Source: Galdieria sulphuraria
Lineage: Eukaryota > Rhodophyta > Bangiophyceae > Galdieriales > Galdieriaceae
Assembly (NCBI RefSeq): GCF_000341285.1
Contig: NW_005178467.1
Coordinates: forward strand, 124,001-188,000
DNA: 64,000 nt
Direction: 5' to 3'
In this document: piece by piece, positions 24,285 through 35,220 of the stretch
Numbering within the stretch: the stretch's first letter is position 1
How the letters are laid out: every line of letters starts with the position of its first letter
Position numbers and translations under genes: made by a program
The notes under the pieces: generated by a model
What the model was told of the DNA's origin: nothing
What the model saw: only the letters and a program-made list of their open reading frames with translations
Database searches by the model: none

Positions 24285-24775
24285 GACTATTTTTCAACAC
24301 AACACACACACACACACAAAGAGAAAGAGAGAGAGAGAGATATATCACATGATTCCTCTATGGACTGTTTTGTTTATACGAAACTCAAGACAAATGCTTT
24401 CTCAAAGGCATGCTTTTTAAATGATTGTTGGTTATGACATCTCATGATTCTTCTTTTGTCACTTTAGATACAAAGGTGGTTAGGAATGGACAACTTTTGG
24501 ACCATGGAACATCTCAAAACAATAAATAATCCAGAACTATCGCTCCTCCTTCTTTCTAAGTGTCCATAATCACCTGTCTTTTGAAAAATTCTCAGCAAAT
24601 CCAATCTTTGTATGGGCTCTCCAATAAGTGTGCTTCGACAGTTGATCGGTCGGATTGTGGTGGTGTGCTCAATTACTCAAAGCCATGCTCCATGGAATAA
24701 TGCCGTTTCATTGGTTTCCAACAACTGTCTTGTTTATTATTCATCTTAATATCATATCCTTTTCCATGAATAACA
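24285..24775. other. Convergent 3' region between primase and RPN1
   Basis: No gene seen. It contains the compound microsatellite listed separately and otherwise plain AT-rich sequence that should hold both polyadenylation sites. Confidence 0.45.
24298..24342. repeat. Compound microsatellite (CA)n then (GA)n
   Basis: A CA run passes through AAAG into a GA run, followed by TATATC. The same order, CA then AAAG then GA, is found on the minus strand at 34920-34968. Confidence 0.8.
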
Positions 24776-27700
24776 CTACATATCTTCCATTTTCACATAA
24801 TGCGGATTCTTCACAAGTACTACCAATCCTTCCAAACTGGGGGCAACGGGTATATATTCCTCAGTAGCAAGTTCTGCCCTTTCACCTCCTGCAATAAGAA
24901 CAGGAGTAGTATGTGTTTGGAAACCAGTAATACTTTTAGGTCTTCCCGCTTGCCCAACAATATCCACGGCTTGTCCAACACGTACAGGAACTAATAAAGG
25001 CTTCATTTCTTCATCTACTGTATACAACATTCGAGGGCGAGCTGCCAACAATAACAAATATAACAAGTAGTGATGCTTATTCAAAAGAGTATGTTGTGAA
25101 ACACAACACAAATAGATAATCGTAAACAAACCACAAAAAGCATTAGGATATATAGAAAAGCGTTCATTGTCCATTGGTGATAGCGTTATCTAAGTAAGTA
25201 GAAATCAAAATAGTTTCATATGCTTTTTGACGACGACGACTTACCAGTCCCTTTCCCATATGAAGAATGCCTTGGGCTATACGAACAGCAAACAAACCAG
25301 AAGAGTCTTTAACGTAGAAAGCAGAAAGTTGTCTCAACAAAGAAGCTATTCTAGCGTGATTGGTTCCTGCTCCAATAAAACCCAATGCCATTATAGCTGC
25401 ATAAGCAACTTCTCTATCGTTATCATGGGTTAACTTGGATAGTAGGTCCATAACCTATATAAATAGAGAAATAGAAGATGATAAAGGATGCTCATATTAT
25501 CTCGTACCTGTAAACGTGGATAAGAAACCGATAAAAGACCCAAAGATAAAGGTACAATTCTTCGAACAGCTGCATCTCCATATTGCAACAAATGACCATA
25601 GAGACGGAACGCCATTTCTGTTCCAATATCTTCCCTCATAGCAATTGCTGCGATGCCTAAACAAGCTGCTGTTTGCTCATCTACCAACTCTTTTTCGTCT
25701 TTTTTATCTTTTGGTAGGCGTTCTGACTGAGTTTCGGGAGACGAAGATGTATGGTCTTCATGATTGGTTGATGATGCAATATTCCCAGAAGACATCTCTT
25801 CCGTTGTGGTTGCTTCTTCATCTGCACCTTCCAAATGAGAAGGATGCAGTCCACACATATTAAGATATTCTTGCACCTTTAACACATCTCCACTTCCAGC
25901 TGAACTGAAAATTGAAACAAGCCTAGCAGCAACTCTTCCAGGTGCACCAGGAATTTGTGCTTGAATGGCTTCAATGACTGCATCCGTACCATTTCTTCTT
26001 CCGGTGTATAACATTGCAAGTGACAAGGGAAGTAAGCGAATCATTGATTCATTTTCCCAACTTGCCAAGTCCCTAAAGGAATTGAGTATTGGAGAAAGAA
26101 AACTCTCGATAGTAATTCACTACCTATCTAAAAGTGCCTGAATCAAAGTGGATACCAATTCTTCATCCGCTGAACCTTGAAAGACCAGACCTAAGCTAAG
26201 TGCGGCAAAACATAACGTATCCAATGGAGCAGATGCATCCGCAACAATCTAACGTATGACGACATTCAGTACAACTATCACATTCAATGATAAGCAATAT
26301 ATAAAGACTCACAGGGATAAGAAGTTCTTGGATTTCCATTCGACATGTCCCCGCATAGGCAAATCCTAAACCCAAAATAGCACCAATTCGAATGGAAGAG
26401 GAACGAGGATTCTCTACATGTTCGCTCAAAAGAGCAAGTGCTGGATCAACTTCACTTCGAATACCGGAAGATACAATTCCGATTCCCAAAAGAGCGCCAG
26501 CTTGAACATACTCTTCTGAGGCGTACATGTACTTGTCCAACTCTGCCAAACCACTATCAATATCCCATAGCATAAGGGCACCATAGGAAGCTGTAGCGCT
26601 CATCATTCCGTGGTCTTTGTTCCTAAATACCCAACGACTCTCTTCATCCATTAGTAACTTGTCCCTATTCAACTAAGACTTTCGTTTCTTCTAAAAGCGA
26701 GAAAATTGAACATACTTTCCAAAGCCAAGATTTGCGAAAGCGTTGACAAACGTTGCTGCCAAGTTCTGCCGAGCGGAATCCAAATTGCTATTCAAACCCA
26801 ATCGGCCTATACCGTCCGTCAAGTGACTTTTATAGATATCTTCAGGAGTCTTTGGTTCCATAACGTCCAAGTCCTTTGCCAAAGATAAATAAAACTCATA
26901 CAGACGAGTATTTCCCATCCAATTCTTCAAATCTTCGTTGGTTTCTTCTTCGAGGAATATATTTCGACTAGCCAAATCCAAGGCCAACTGAGTTCTTACT
27001 GCAACAACGTTTCCTAACGCATCCTTTTCAGGATCACTTTGGTATATATTACTCATCAACTCCATATCTCCGAGTCGAATTGCAACCCTCATTGCTTGCG
27101 TCGATCTTCCCAGTTTACGATATATCGAGCAAGCGACTTGCAAGATATCAAAGACATCGGGTTCTGGAACATAATCGGCTGAAGAAAGGAGATAAAGACA
27201 GATTCTCTCAAAATTGGCTTCTTCAGCGTAATCAACCAAACTTTTCAAATGGTCCACTTCATACAACAAATCGCAAGCTTCTGGTTCTGCATTCGAAGAA
27301 AGCAAAAAGGGAACAATTTGCTTAACCATTGACATAATATCTTCCATTCCACTATCTTGTCCTTCAGCTAGAATCCTCTTCTCGTACTCTTGGCTTATTT
27401 CCCCTGCCAAATGTCGTACGTACTCGTGACCCCACGATTCGGGGTTTTCCTGAGTTCCTAAAAGTTTATAATGAAGACAATCTAAAGAGTCTTCAGGGGC
27501 CATAGTCATGGAAAGCACTGAGAGAATATCTGCTAACGCTCTCTTATTTTCCCCGTCGACCATAGTTTGGAAAAAGGTCTTGAGTGGCTCATAGTGTTCA
27601 CTCATAAACTTCAAAGGCTTCGGAAGTGAAGTCATGGAAGAAGTAGACGATCGAATTTCTGACTTTAAGGTCTCCAAGGCAAGTTTTTGCACAGCAAGGT

Positions 27701-27875
27701 CGGGATCTTGTACTCTTTCCGCCAAGAGGTCAAACTCCTCCTTCATTTGACGATCTTCCTCCGAAAGTTCTTCTGTCTCGTTGGTGTTGGGTTCTTTTGT
27801 CACGTTATTCTCCATTTTTTTATCACCACGTGAGTTTGACAAACTATGGTTTGTGTTGTTTTGATTTTGTACCAT
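24776..27875 (-). CDS. RPN1: 26S proteasome regulatory subunit RPN1 (PSMD2)
   Basis: RPN1 is the largest subunit of the 19S base; it docks ubiquitin receptors and Ubp6. The N-terminal part starting at ATG 27875 (LSEEDRQMKEEFDLLAERVQ, LKFMSEHYEPLKTFFQ, FADILSVLSMTMAPEDS-like) matches the family. The centre holds proteasome/cyclosome repeats, for example GALLGIGIVSSGIRSEVDPA and IRIGAILGLGFAYAGT, and the end has the typical RPN1 block VDIVGQAGRPKSITGFQTHT followed by TPVLIAGGERAELATEEYIP. Six introns are evident, around 25045-25150, 25182-25240, 25447-25508, 26074-26125, 26250-26312 and 26640-26690. The last exon ends KMEDM. Confidence 0.95.
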
Positions 27876-28737
27876 TTCAATTGGAAGTGAAAATTATAAT
27901 ATTTCTTGAATCGCAGAGTCACGGCAATTAATCAATGGGTTCTTTAGTTTGTGGTCATATCATGCTACATACAAAAAACTATTACTACTGATGCGGCATT
28001 TTGTCTAATATCTTCTTTTGAAACTAAAGAGTTGCTGGTTCTCTTGTTGTCACATTGAAATGGGTTTGCATAGCTCACAACAAAGAGCCCAGTTTGGATC
28101 AATTTAGTTTCTTGTTAAAATGGTTTCAAAAAATATTGTTGTACGCTAAGTTCCTTTTGTAAAAAAGTTGAAAGCTCATACAAACATTTTCCCATCCTTT
28201 GAATAGAAGGAATGAGTATTTCAAGATAACTTTCCGTAGAGCAACTCAGGCTCTTAAAATGTATCTTTGAGAAAAGTATCAGAAAAAACAAACAAATTTC
28301 AAAATGCGACTTGTAAGTAGTTGGGTATGACAGCCATAATGATGAAGTGGGACATACTTTTGAGAACATCTCACAACATGCTCTACGATTGAATACTGTG
28401 TTCATTCAGCTTTGATATCAAATGGTAAAACCAACCTTTTCACTGTTCCTAGTCAAAAGAATGTCATTCGTATTGAAAACTCAAGGATGACCTTTTCTTA
28501 AATGAATACTTCATTTGCTAAATTGTATTAGAAGCTGCATGATTCTGTAAACACCACCTTTTTGGAAAATACAATATCTCAATGAGAGTAAAATTTTGAA
28601 TGTACACAAAATGTTGACAGTCGGAACCAATAAAAAAAAGAAAGATGGAGGTTTTTCTTCCCTTCAAATGCACATAAGGACTGATTGGAGTAACAAATAA
28701 AAGCTTAAAATCCTCAAAATGCTCCCTCCCATCAGCT
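27876..28737. other. About 860 bp without a recognisable gene
   Basis: AT-rich. A 96-codon minus-strand frame at 28115-28405 is Cys/Phe/Ser-rich with no family match and is probably chance. The region should contain the RPN1 promoter and the 5' flank of the tRNA gene. Confidence 0.5.
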
Positions 28738-28829
28738 GCCGATTTAGCTCAGTTGGCTAGAGCGCCAGGCTTTTAACCTGGTGGTCGTGGGTTCGAGTTG
28801 TTCAATCCACGATTATCCCACAGTCGGCG
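28738..28829 (+). tRNA. tRNA-Lys(UUU) with an 18-nt insertion in the T-loop
   Basis: Acceptor GCCGATT pairs with AGTCGGC; D-arm GCTCAGTTGGCTAGAGC; anticodon arm CCAGG-CTTTTAA-CCTGG with anticodon TTT; T-stem GTGGG pairs with CCCAC. Between the T-loop start TTCGAG (ends 28797) and the 3' T-stem CCCAC (28817-28821) lie 19 nt where one is expected, so 18 nt must be removed (28798-28815 or 28799-28816) to give a normal 7-nt loop TTCGAGT. The inserted piece contains CCACGA, complementary to TCGTGG at the 5' side of the T-stem, so the precursor can fold differently. Introns outside the anticodon loop are known from red algae of the Cyanidiophyceae, processed by the tRNA splicing endonuclease. Confidence 0.88.
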
Positions 28830-28831
28830 AG

Positions 28832-28839
28832 TTTTTTTT
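28832..28839 (+). terminator. RNA polymerase III terminator (T8)
   Basis: Eight Ts begin three nucleotides after the discriminator base of the tRNA gene, as expected for Pol III release. Confidence 0.8.
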
Positions 28840-29032
28840 CTGTAGACCTTTCCTTTCGGGTACTATCAAACTTTGATTTTTCATCATCATTCTGAACTGA
28901 AGTTATGCAACTGGATATTGCATTGGTTATTATCAAGGTTTTTTTTCTGGGCTGTTTATGAGGAAGACCCCAAAACTTCATGACCGGCCCGTTGTTTAAT
29001 TTTCAGTGTGCAATTTTCGGCAAGTAGGTGGC

Positions 29033-29774
29033 ATGTCGGAGGATAACCGTGTGTTTGTTGGTGGTCTTCCCTGGTCAATAAGTGAGGAAGACTTGAAACA
29101 AGTATTTTCCAAGTATGGAGAAGTCGTAGACGCAAGGGTGAATATTTTCGTTCCTTTAGTTTTGGGATAAACACGGCATCCGCAAGTTCGTACATAGTGT
29201 CTCAGGTCGTGGGAAGTCCCATAGTGTGTATCTTTGTGTTTCATACAATCTTGGGCACCAAAAGGTTTCCCTTGAAAGACCTGTGGCCTTTGGGGAACTA
29301 TTGATTGTGAATGACTTGTGTATATACCAAAATTTTTCCACGGAAACCTTCTCAACGTTTATTTTTTCCTGTATTTTCCAAGGTGGTCATAGACAGAGAA
29401 ACTGGACGGTCTCGAGGTTTTGGATTTATTTCATACGCCGAAAGTTCTTCAGTCGACGAGTGCATAGCAGCTCTGGACGGTCAGGTTAGTCTCAATTGTA
29501 GTGATTTTTCGGGGAAAGTGAAGTGTAGGGTTAGGACCTGCAAGGAAGAACCATTCGAGTAAACAAGGCAATGACTCGTGAACAACGAGATGACGAGTTT
29601 GCTTCCGGTAGAGGAGGAGGTGGACGCGGTCGTTATGGAGGTGGTTTTCGTTCGGGCGGTGGATTCGAGCGTCGTGACTACGATAACCGTAGAAACTATG
29701 ACCGTGGAGATGGCGGTCGTTACAATCGAGAACGCCGTGATGGCGGTTTTCGCAGACGCGAAGATTTCGATTGA
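29033..29774 (+). CDS. Glycine/arginine-rich RRM RNA-binding protein
   Basis: A small hnRNP or cold-shock-type glycine-rich protein that binds RNA. One RRM: RNP2 is VFVGGLPWSI and RNP1 is RGFGFISYAE. The C-terminal half is a Gly/Arg/Tyr low-complexity tail (SGRGGGGRGRYGGG then RRDYDNRRNYDRGDGGRYNR), able to phase-separate in related proteins. Exons: 29033-29137, 29383-29484, 29535-29774. The second intron is 50 nt, but the first is 245 nt, several times longer than the others in this window, and splits the RRM between the RNP2 and RNP1 parts. In plant GRP7/GRP8 the RRM intron is used for negative autoregulation by alternative splicing, so this one may be regulatory too. Confidence 0.88.
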
Positions 29775-30011
29775 TCTTCCCCTTAGTCAAAGATTGTTAT
29801 AGGTTCTAGTGTTTCTTTTGTGTTGGTTGTTGTCGTTGTTGCTTTGGAGTATGCAGGTTAATTACTTGGTATCTAGTATTGTCTCGTGAGATGTAGTGTT
29901 ACTCATTCATATCGTGGGCATAAACAGGTAGTTCCTTCATTCATTAGTATTGGTAGTTGGTATGCTTCTTTTGTCTCACAAGTTATCGCACCATGAAAGC
30001 AAAGAAAGATT

Positions 30012-31092
30012 CTATGTCCAAGGAGTGTACCACTTTTTCTGAGTAGCAAGTGGCTTTTCATTCAGTTTGCTATGCATCGCAGCGTGGATTGTCGAACGTT
30101 CCACACCGACCAACTTTTCCATTTTCGCTCCATCAAAACTACAGCCAATAAAATTGGCATGTTCCACTTGACATCCACACAAGTCAGCTCCAACCAGAAT
30201 AGTATCACGAAAATCAGCCTAACCATTGAAAATAGTTTGGAATTCTACTCGTGAAAACATTGACAGCTATGGACCCACCTTTCTCAAGTCTGCATTACGA
30301 AGACAAGCATAAGACAAGTCAGCTCCACGAAAATTGGCTCCATAAAGTCTACAGTTGCTAAAGTTTGCTTTGCGAAAGTTCGATCGATTCATACCAGTAA
30401 AAGCTTCTCCAGGTGCCTATAGTATTTTGGATACCTTACACATTTTATCACCGCGCGCAACTTACCTGAACAAAACTTAAATCTAGTCCACTAAAATCCA
30501 CCTCTGAAGCCTGAACTGGACGACAATTATAGTTGACCTCCTTCAACGTTTCCGCGTGCAACCATCCTGTAAAGTTAAACATGTTTAAAAGTTGCCGACG
30601 TCTCACGTCTTCGGCTGACTTTCTATTATCCTAGAAACATTAAAGACACGGAGAACGAAGGACTTTGAGAAATCTATACCTCCCTTTTCTTTTCTATAAC
30701 TCGAACCAAGTCGAACAACTTTAGCTGTTTTGCGGTAAGCAAAACGCCATCAAGATTCTCTTCTTCACTGCAAACCAAGCACTGATACCGAACAAAATTC
30801 AAACATACCTACCAAAAGCACACACACATTTGTTAAAAAAGCAACTGTGTAGACACCAGAAACAATATCATACTCGAAAAAACTCGGGGTCCAAGTCCAA
30901 TCCAAGTTGATTGAGACACACGCGGACTGGAGTATTTGAAGCTTCATCCTCTCTCGTGACAAACTCGTTGGATACCAAAGTAGAAGCAGTTTTAGGGTTC
31001 AGTAGCCAACTACTTTTCTCAAGTACAGTGTTGGTTGTACAAAACTCTTGACCTGAGACGATCAACACTACTTGTCGATTTGTCGTAGTCAT
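30012..31092 (-). CDS. BTB/T1 domain plus pentapeptide-repeat protein (KCTD9/FIP2-like)
   Basis: An N-terminal BTB_2/T1-type domain (MTTTNRQVVLIVSGQEFCTT, then ASTLVSNEF, starting at ATG 31092) is followed, after several short introns, by pentapeptide repeats of the A(D/N)L/FXX type: ADLRKADFRD-like steps, ANFRGADLSYACLRNADL-like steps, then DTILVGADLCGCQVEHANFI and GCSFDGAKMEK. This is the plan of animal KCTD9 and Arabidopsis FIP2 (At5g55000), thought to be Cullin-3 adaptors, although a CUL3 contact cannot be shown from sequence. The C-terminus (HSKLNEKPLATQKKWYTPWT) ends at 30012. At least five introns lie within about 1.1 kb. Confidence 0.78.
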
Positions 31093-31345
31093 TCACTCTT
31101 TGCATAACATTCATGATTGGCGCCTTTTATTTTGCTGAGACGATGGCATTTTTCTCTTCACGACTAGCAAATTTTCAACATTTCTGAACAATCAAATGAA
31201 AAGGTACAAAAACTTTCAAGTGTTTATGTTTTCCATGATCATTGAGAAGAAAGAATAGAATTCAGTTTTCCACTTGGCTTTTGGAAGAATTTCAGAGGTA
31301 AAGGAACAACAGAGAATTGGGATTTTCAAGAGTTTGGTTAGGCTC

Positions 31346-33217
31346 ATGAGTATCAACGGCAGCTTCAAGGAGTCGTTTAACAACAGGGAAAGATATTTCT
31401 ATCCTATTGGCTGGCTATTACAGAACAGAAATGTCCACGTGCTTCCTGGTTATGAAAGGGAGCTAGAAGAGTGCAAGTTGCTGCACAAAACGGTAACCTC
31501 TGTACTAGAAACGCTTACAGGAAAGGGGGAACGGCAGAAGAGAACAACAAATGACGAACCTATTGAAGAACGTCCTGATGGAAAGCTCCGAGAATCCGTA
31601 GAAACTGACAGATTCATAGGGAACGACAAGTTTGTAGGTACCAAAGCTAGTGATGGAACGACCCAAGATCGAAGTGTGGAAAGAAAACCGAAACAAGAGG
31701 TTGCTACAAATACAACACGTTCCCATAACGAAAGAAATAAGCGCAGAGGTTCTTCTGGAAGAGCAGAAACTTTTTCTAGTGCGGCTCCTCAACTACAGAA
31801 GATTCCTCCGGGCTTTGAGAAGCTGGGCCTGAGAACAGAAGAGAAGTTAGATAGACATGCAGAAAAAGCACATTTTGCTGGTCACTTGTCAGAGAGGACA
31901 AAGGAAGGTGTTTTTCAATCTACTTTTCTAGAAAAAGGTGGAAGATTTGCGAAGGGTCCAGATGAAAACGTTTCTTTTCAACGACCTCACAGTCTTCTTT
32001 TAAAGGAATGGAACCAAACTGAGGTCCCAGAGTCCATGAGTTTTTTAGTTGATCTATCCCGGACTTATTTTATTCGAGAAAATGTACGCAAAGTTATGGA
32101 GAACGTACTTGCTGTTGTTCAAAGAAACTCTGCTTGCTCGGACTCTACAAAAGAAAGGAACGGCAATATATCAGAAACTGAAACTCCAAAGTTGAAAACG
32201 ACAGCAAATAATGTTACTTTTGAGTTGAGTACTGAGCCATTGATTTCCAATAGCAGCGAAGTAACCGTTGAAGATGAAGACATCGAAAGAATAGTCTTGA
32301 CACCAGGCTTGCTCATGAACTTGCCTTACGATCACTCTATAAGTACCTCAAGTTCAGTGAAACAGAGTCGGGTCACAAAATGGACAGAAGAGTTGGATGA
32401 ACCAGCTTCACAAGAACAAACTATTCTTCCAAACTCACAGCATAGTCAAAGAACTGCTCCAGTTGAGTTGGAGAAAAACATAGATTCTTTCTTGGCTTCC
32501 GTCCGCAAAAGGACGCTTTCCAAAAAGACTAACATGCATCATGCAACAGGAGGGCGTGTACTTCATTGTGACAATGAAGCTCAACCACATACTTATTCAG
32601 AGTCTTCCGATGCACTTTTGAGTCAAAGCAGCCCAGTGATGGAAGGAAACTTTCAACAGCAGAATGGATGGAATGACAGGTCAGTGAGCCTTGTTTCGCT
32701 CAAGGACTTGTCCTGTTCATCTCCCGATAGAAATAATGATTTCAGCAAGACCTGGAAACGTGCCATAGCTCCTCCCATAGCTTTAATTGATCCCGCTATT
32801 TGTGATGCAAAGATAAAGACTCCATCTAACTCTATTGGGGTAGAATCTGCTGGGTCGACTCAGGATGCGAAATATCATAGTCCTGTATGGAATCGACCTA
32901 TTGGCACAAATAATGGTGTTCACCAACACACGGACTCTAGTCATTTGCTACTGAATCTTCTTGGTGGAGGACAAGGACATTCGAATAGCATTTCTCGCTG
33001 TCAGAAAGATTCGAGTTTAGAGCAGAATATGAAAATGTATCCTTCATCCTTGGTCCATACTACTTCGCAAATAGCTCATCGTAAAAAGGCGGTTTATGCG
33101 GAAGACTTGGAGCAAGCTCTGATTGCGCAAACTTTAAAGTCATCTCAGAAAGACGGAGATTCATCCATGTCTTTATTGAAAGATGGTATTGAGCATTTGG
33201 AAGGATCGTTCATGTAA
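31346..33217 (+). CDS. Large unrecognised, mostly disordered protein
   Basis: An uninterrupted frame of 623 codons from ATG 31346; the frame is open a little further upstream, so a leader exon is possible. I recognise no domain. A short folded-looking N-terminus (YFYPIGWLLQNRNVHVLPGY, then a helical stretch ending LETLTGKG) precedes long Ser/Thr/Glu/Lys-rich sequence with helical islands such as SMSFLVDLSRTYFIRENVRK, IERIVLTPGLLMNLPYD and, near the end, KAVYAEDLEQALIAQTL. Short hydrophobic motifs set in disorder are typical of scaffold or RNA-granule proteins, but no function can be assigned. It stands between the BTB protein (divergent) and the CBM48 membrane protein (convergent). Confidence 0.7.
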   Translation: MSINGSFKESFNNRERYFYPIGWLLQNRNVHVLPGYERELEECKLLHKTVTSVLETLTGKGERQKRTTNDEPIEERPDGKLRESVETDRFIGNDKFVGTKASDGTTQDRSVERKPKQEVATNTTRSHNERNKRRGSSGRAETFSSAAPQLQKIPPGFEKLGLRTEEKLDRHAEKAHFAGHLSERTKEGVFQSTFLEKGGRFAKGPDENVSFQRPHSLLLKEWNQTEVPESMSFLVDLSRTYFIRENVRKVMENVLAVVQRNSACSDSTKERNGNISETETPKLKTTANNVTFELSTEPLISNSSEVTVEDEDIERIVLTPGLLMNLPYDHSISTSSSVKQSRVTKWTEELDEPASQEQTILPNSQHSQRTAPVELEKNIDSFLASVRKRTLSKKTNMHHATGGRVLHCDNEAQPHTYSESSDALLSQSSPVMEGNFQQQNGWNDRSVSLVSLKDLSCSSPDRNNDFSKTWKRAIAPPIALIDPAICDAKIKTPSNSIGVESAGSTQDAKYHSPVWNRPIGTNNGVHQHTDSSHLLLNLLGGGQGHSNSISRCQKDSSLEQNMKMYPSSLVHTTSQIAHRKKAVYAEDLEQALIAQTLKSSQKDGDSSMSLLKDGIEHLEGSFM

Positions 33218-33343
33218 CTAAATGAACAATTTGATCGGAACCTTGTATAAACGAAGCAATAAATGAAGAATTCTTATTGAAAGAAATTGGAGTTGCTCAT
33301 GGACAAAAGAATTTTTTCGATAATCATTTCAACTGATATATTT

Positions 33344-34919
33344 TTATTTGTTTTTTGGCTTCATTACTCCGAAACATACTGATTGTGCAATTGCCAAAGC
33401 ACATCCTACAAAATCCAATGCAACCAAAGCTTCGATGGAAGTAAAACCAAGTTGTTTCCCTTGATAACTTACGGCACTCAACAAACTTTTGATATCCAAA
33501 CCTGCAACAATCAAATAAAAGATGCCAAGAATTGCACAGTTAACCATGAATGCTATTCGAAATCCTACGGCACGGGAGTCATGAGAAAACATTTGAAAGA
33601 CCATCAATGACTCGATGATCAAAGCAACGATAACAGCCAGAACCGTAGTCATGATTCCCACTACACTATTTGCAAATGGCTCAGGGCTATAGGATAGTCC
33701 TTGTTGGTTATTTGGATAAGTGCCTGGTATACTGGTACCGTTGAAATGTAGAGGATTTTCCAAGGATACAAAAGGTGCCCGAACAGACATGGACACGTCC
33801 GCTAAGAAATAACTCGCAATAGCAAGTAATAAATAAGTTATTTCTGCCTTTGTGAGTGTTCTTCTTCTAGCGTTTCCACGTTGCAGCCATAAAAGTACAT
33901 AAGAAAGAATGGCATTCGCAATTGCATCTAACAATCCTAAGACATCACATATCAACAAGCCAATGATATAAAAGCTCAATTTGTGATATTGTTCTATATA
34001 CAGTTTTGTTGTATATCCATCCAACGCGGCACCCGTTATGGAAAATATCATTGTGACTCCAAAAGAAATGGTTGCAACGAGACCTGGAATTCCGTAGTCT
34101 TCTGTCATTAAAACAAAGAGTAATAGTGTGCAACTTAATTGTAAGTATAAAGAAGCTACCAGAGCAACTGCTGAGTTTCTTGTTGGCAAAGGAGTTTCAA
34201 ACAGCTGTCCACTTGTAGGTACTGTTCGGTTACTCAATGTATTGTAGTCTGCAGTTCTTGCAGCATGAATAACTCCCAAAGCAATTCCAATAGCGCAACC
34301 CAAACATGCTGCAAAGACCAGCCATAAACAGCCTCTTGGAGAGAGTCTTTGCACAGTTCTACCATCATTGGTAGATGAGCTTATTCTTCTCATTCCTCTC
34401 GGAGGCGGAGGCTTTTCTATTACAATCACCATATATGGACTTTCAAGGACATTTTCATTTCCCCCAGTGACGTGACTATATTGCCATCCATATTGTAGAT
34501 ACTGTCTTGTTTGCTCTTCATTGTTTCCGAGATCAGCTACAAACTTATAAATATGTGTCCCAACAGGAACGTCAATGATCACTCCATTTACTCCAGTGTT
34601 TTCTTCTCTCTGTAAGTGAATTGTTTTCCAATCAGTCCAGTCTCCAGCAATAGCTACTGCCATTGCGTCTGCATGATAGAAAAATAAACAAGGCACTCTA
34701 TCCGTTCTCAAGGCCTATTTTATTTCTTTCAAACCCAACGTATATGGATACATGCGAATATCTATTTACCTCCAAATAGGCAGCCAAGCCCATCTTTTTT
34801 GGACTCAATTGCTTGGCTCCCATAGTTCGTTTCTCTTGCTTTATAGCATCATTTATGAGAGCAGTAGTGACCGGAATTTCCTGGCTATTTCTTATTGTGG
34901 AACTGCCTGAGCTGCTCAT
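33344..34919 (-). CDS. CBM48 (glycogen-binding) domain fused to a polytopic membrane protein
   Basis: Two exons joined over a 50-nt intron near 34712-34768, starting at ATG 34919. Residues from about 55 form an AMPK-beta-type carbohydrate-binding module: VAIAGDWTDWKTIHLQ, then VPVGTHIYKFVAD and QYLQYGWQYSHVTGGNENV, with the tryptophans and the YKF strand used in glycogen or starch binding. After a Pro/Arg linker (EKPPPPRGMRR) there are about eight hydrophobic helices, for example LWLVFAACLGCAIGIALGVI, LVATISFGVTMIFSITGAAL and VVGIMTTVLAVIVALIIESL, with a lumenal-looking loop rich in Asn/Ser/Pro. I do not know a characterised family with this plan. The carbohydrate module is well supported; a transport role is inference. 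Confidence 0.78.
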
Positions 34920-34968
34920 TTCTCTCTCTCTCTCTCTCTCTCTCTTTGTGTGTGTGTGTGTGTGTGTC
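34920..34968. repeat. Compound microsatellite (TC)n-TTTG-(TG)n directly upstream of a start codon
   Basis: Read on the minus strand this is (CA)n, then AAAG, then (GA)n ending one base before the ATG of the CBM48 protein, so the GA run is in its 5' leader. Confidence 0.85.
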
Positions 34969-35220
34969 TGTTCCAGTCACTGCGAATGATCAATTCAACA
35001 TGAACAAGTCACGAGAAATGCGGATCATTAAACACGTCATTTCCTCCCCTTTACCAGACAAGGACCACGGGACATTCCTTCATCGATCTATTCAAGAAGA
35101 CAAAGAAAAGCTTTGTATATAAAGAGACAAAAAGAAATAAGCATTTGAATAAATTTTTATGCTCTGTATTTTCATCTTGAGAAAACAAAGAAATCCAACA
35201 AATCCTATCACAAAGTTTAT

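Noticed and set aside
28115-28405. A 96-codon minus-strand frame
   Set aside because: Composition (Cys/Phe/Ser-rich) and lack of any motif suggest chance in AT-rich DNA.
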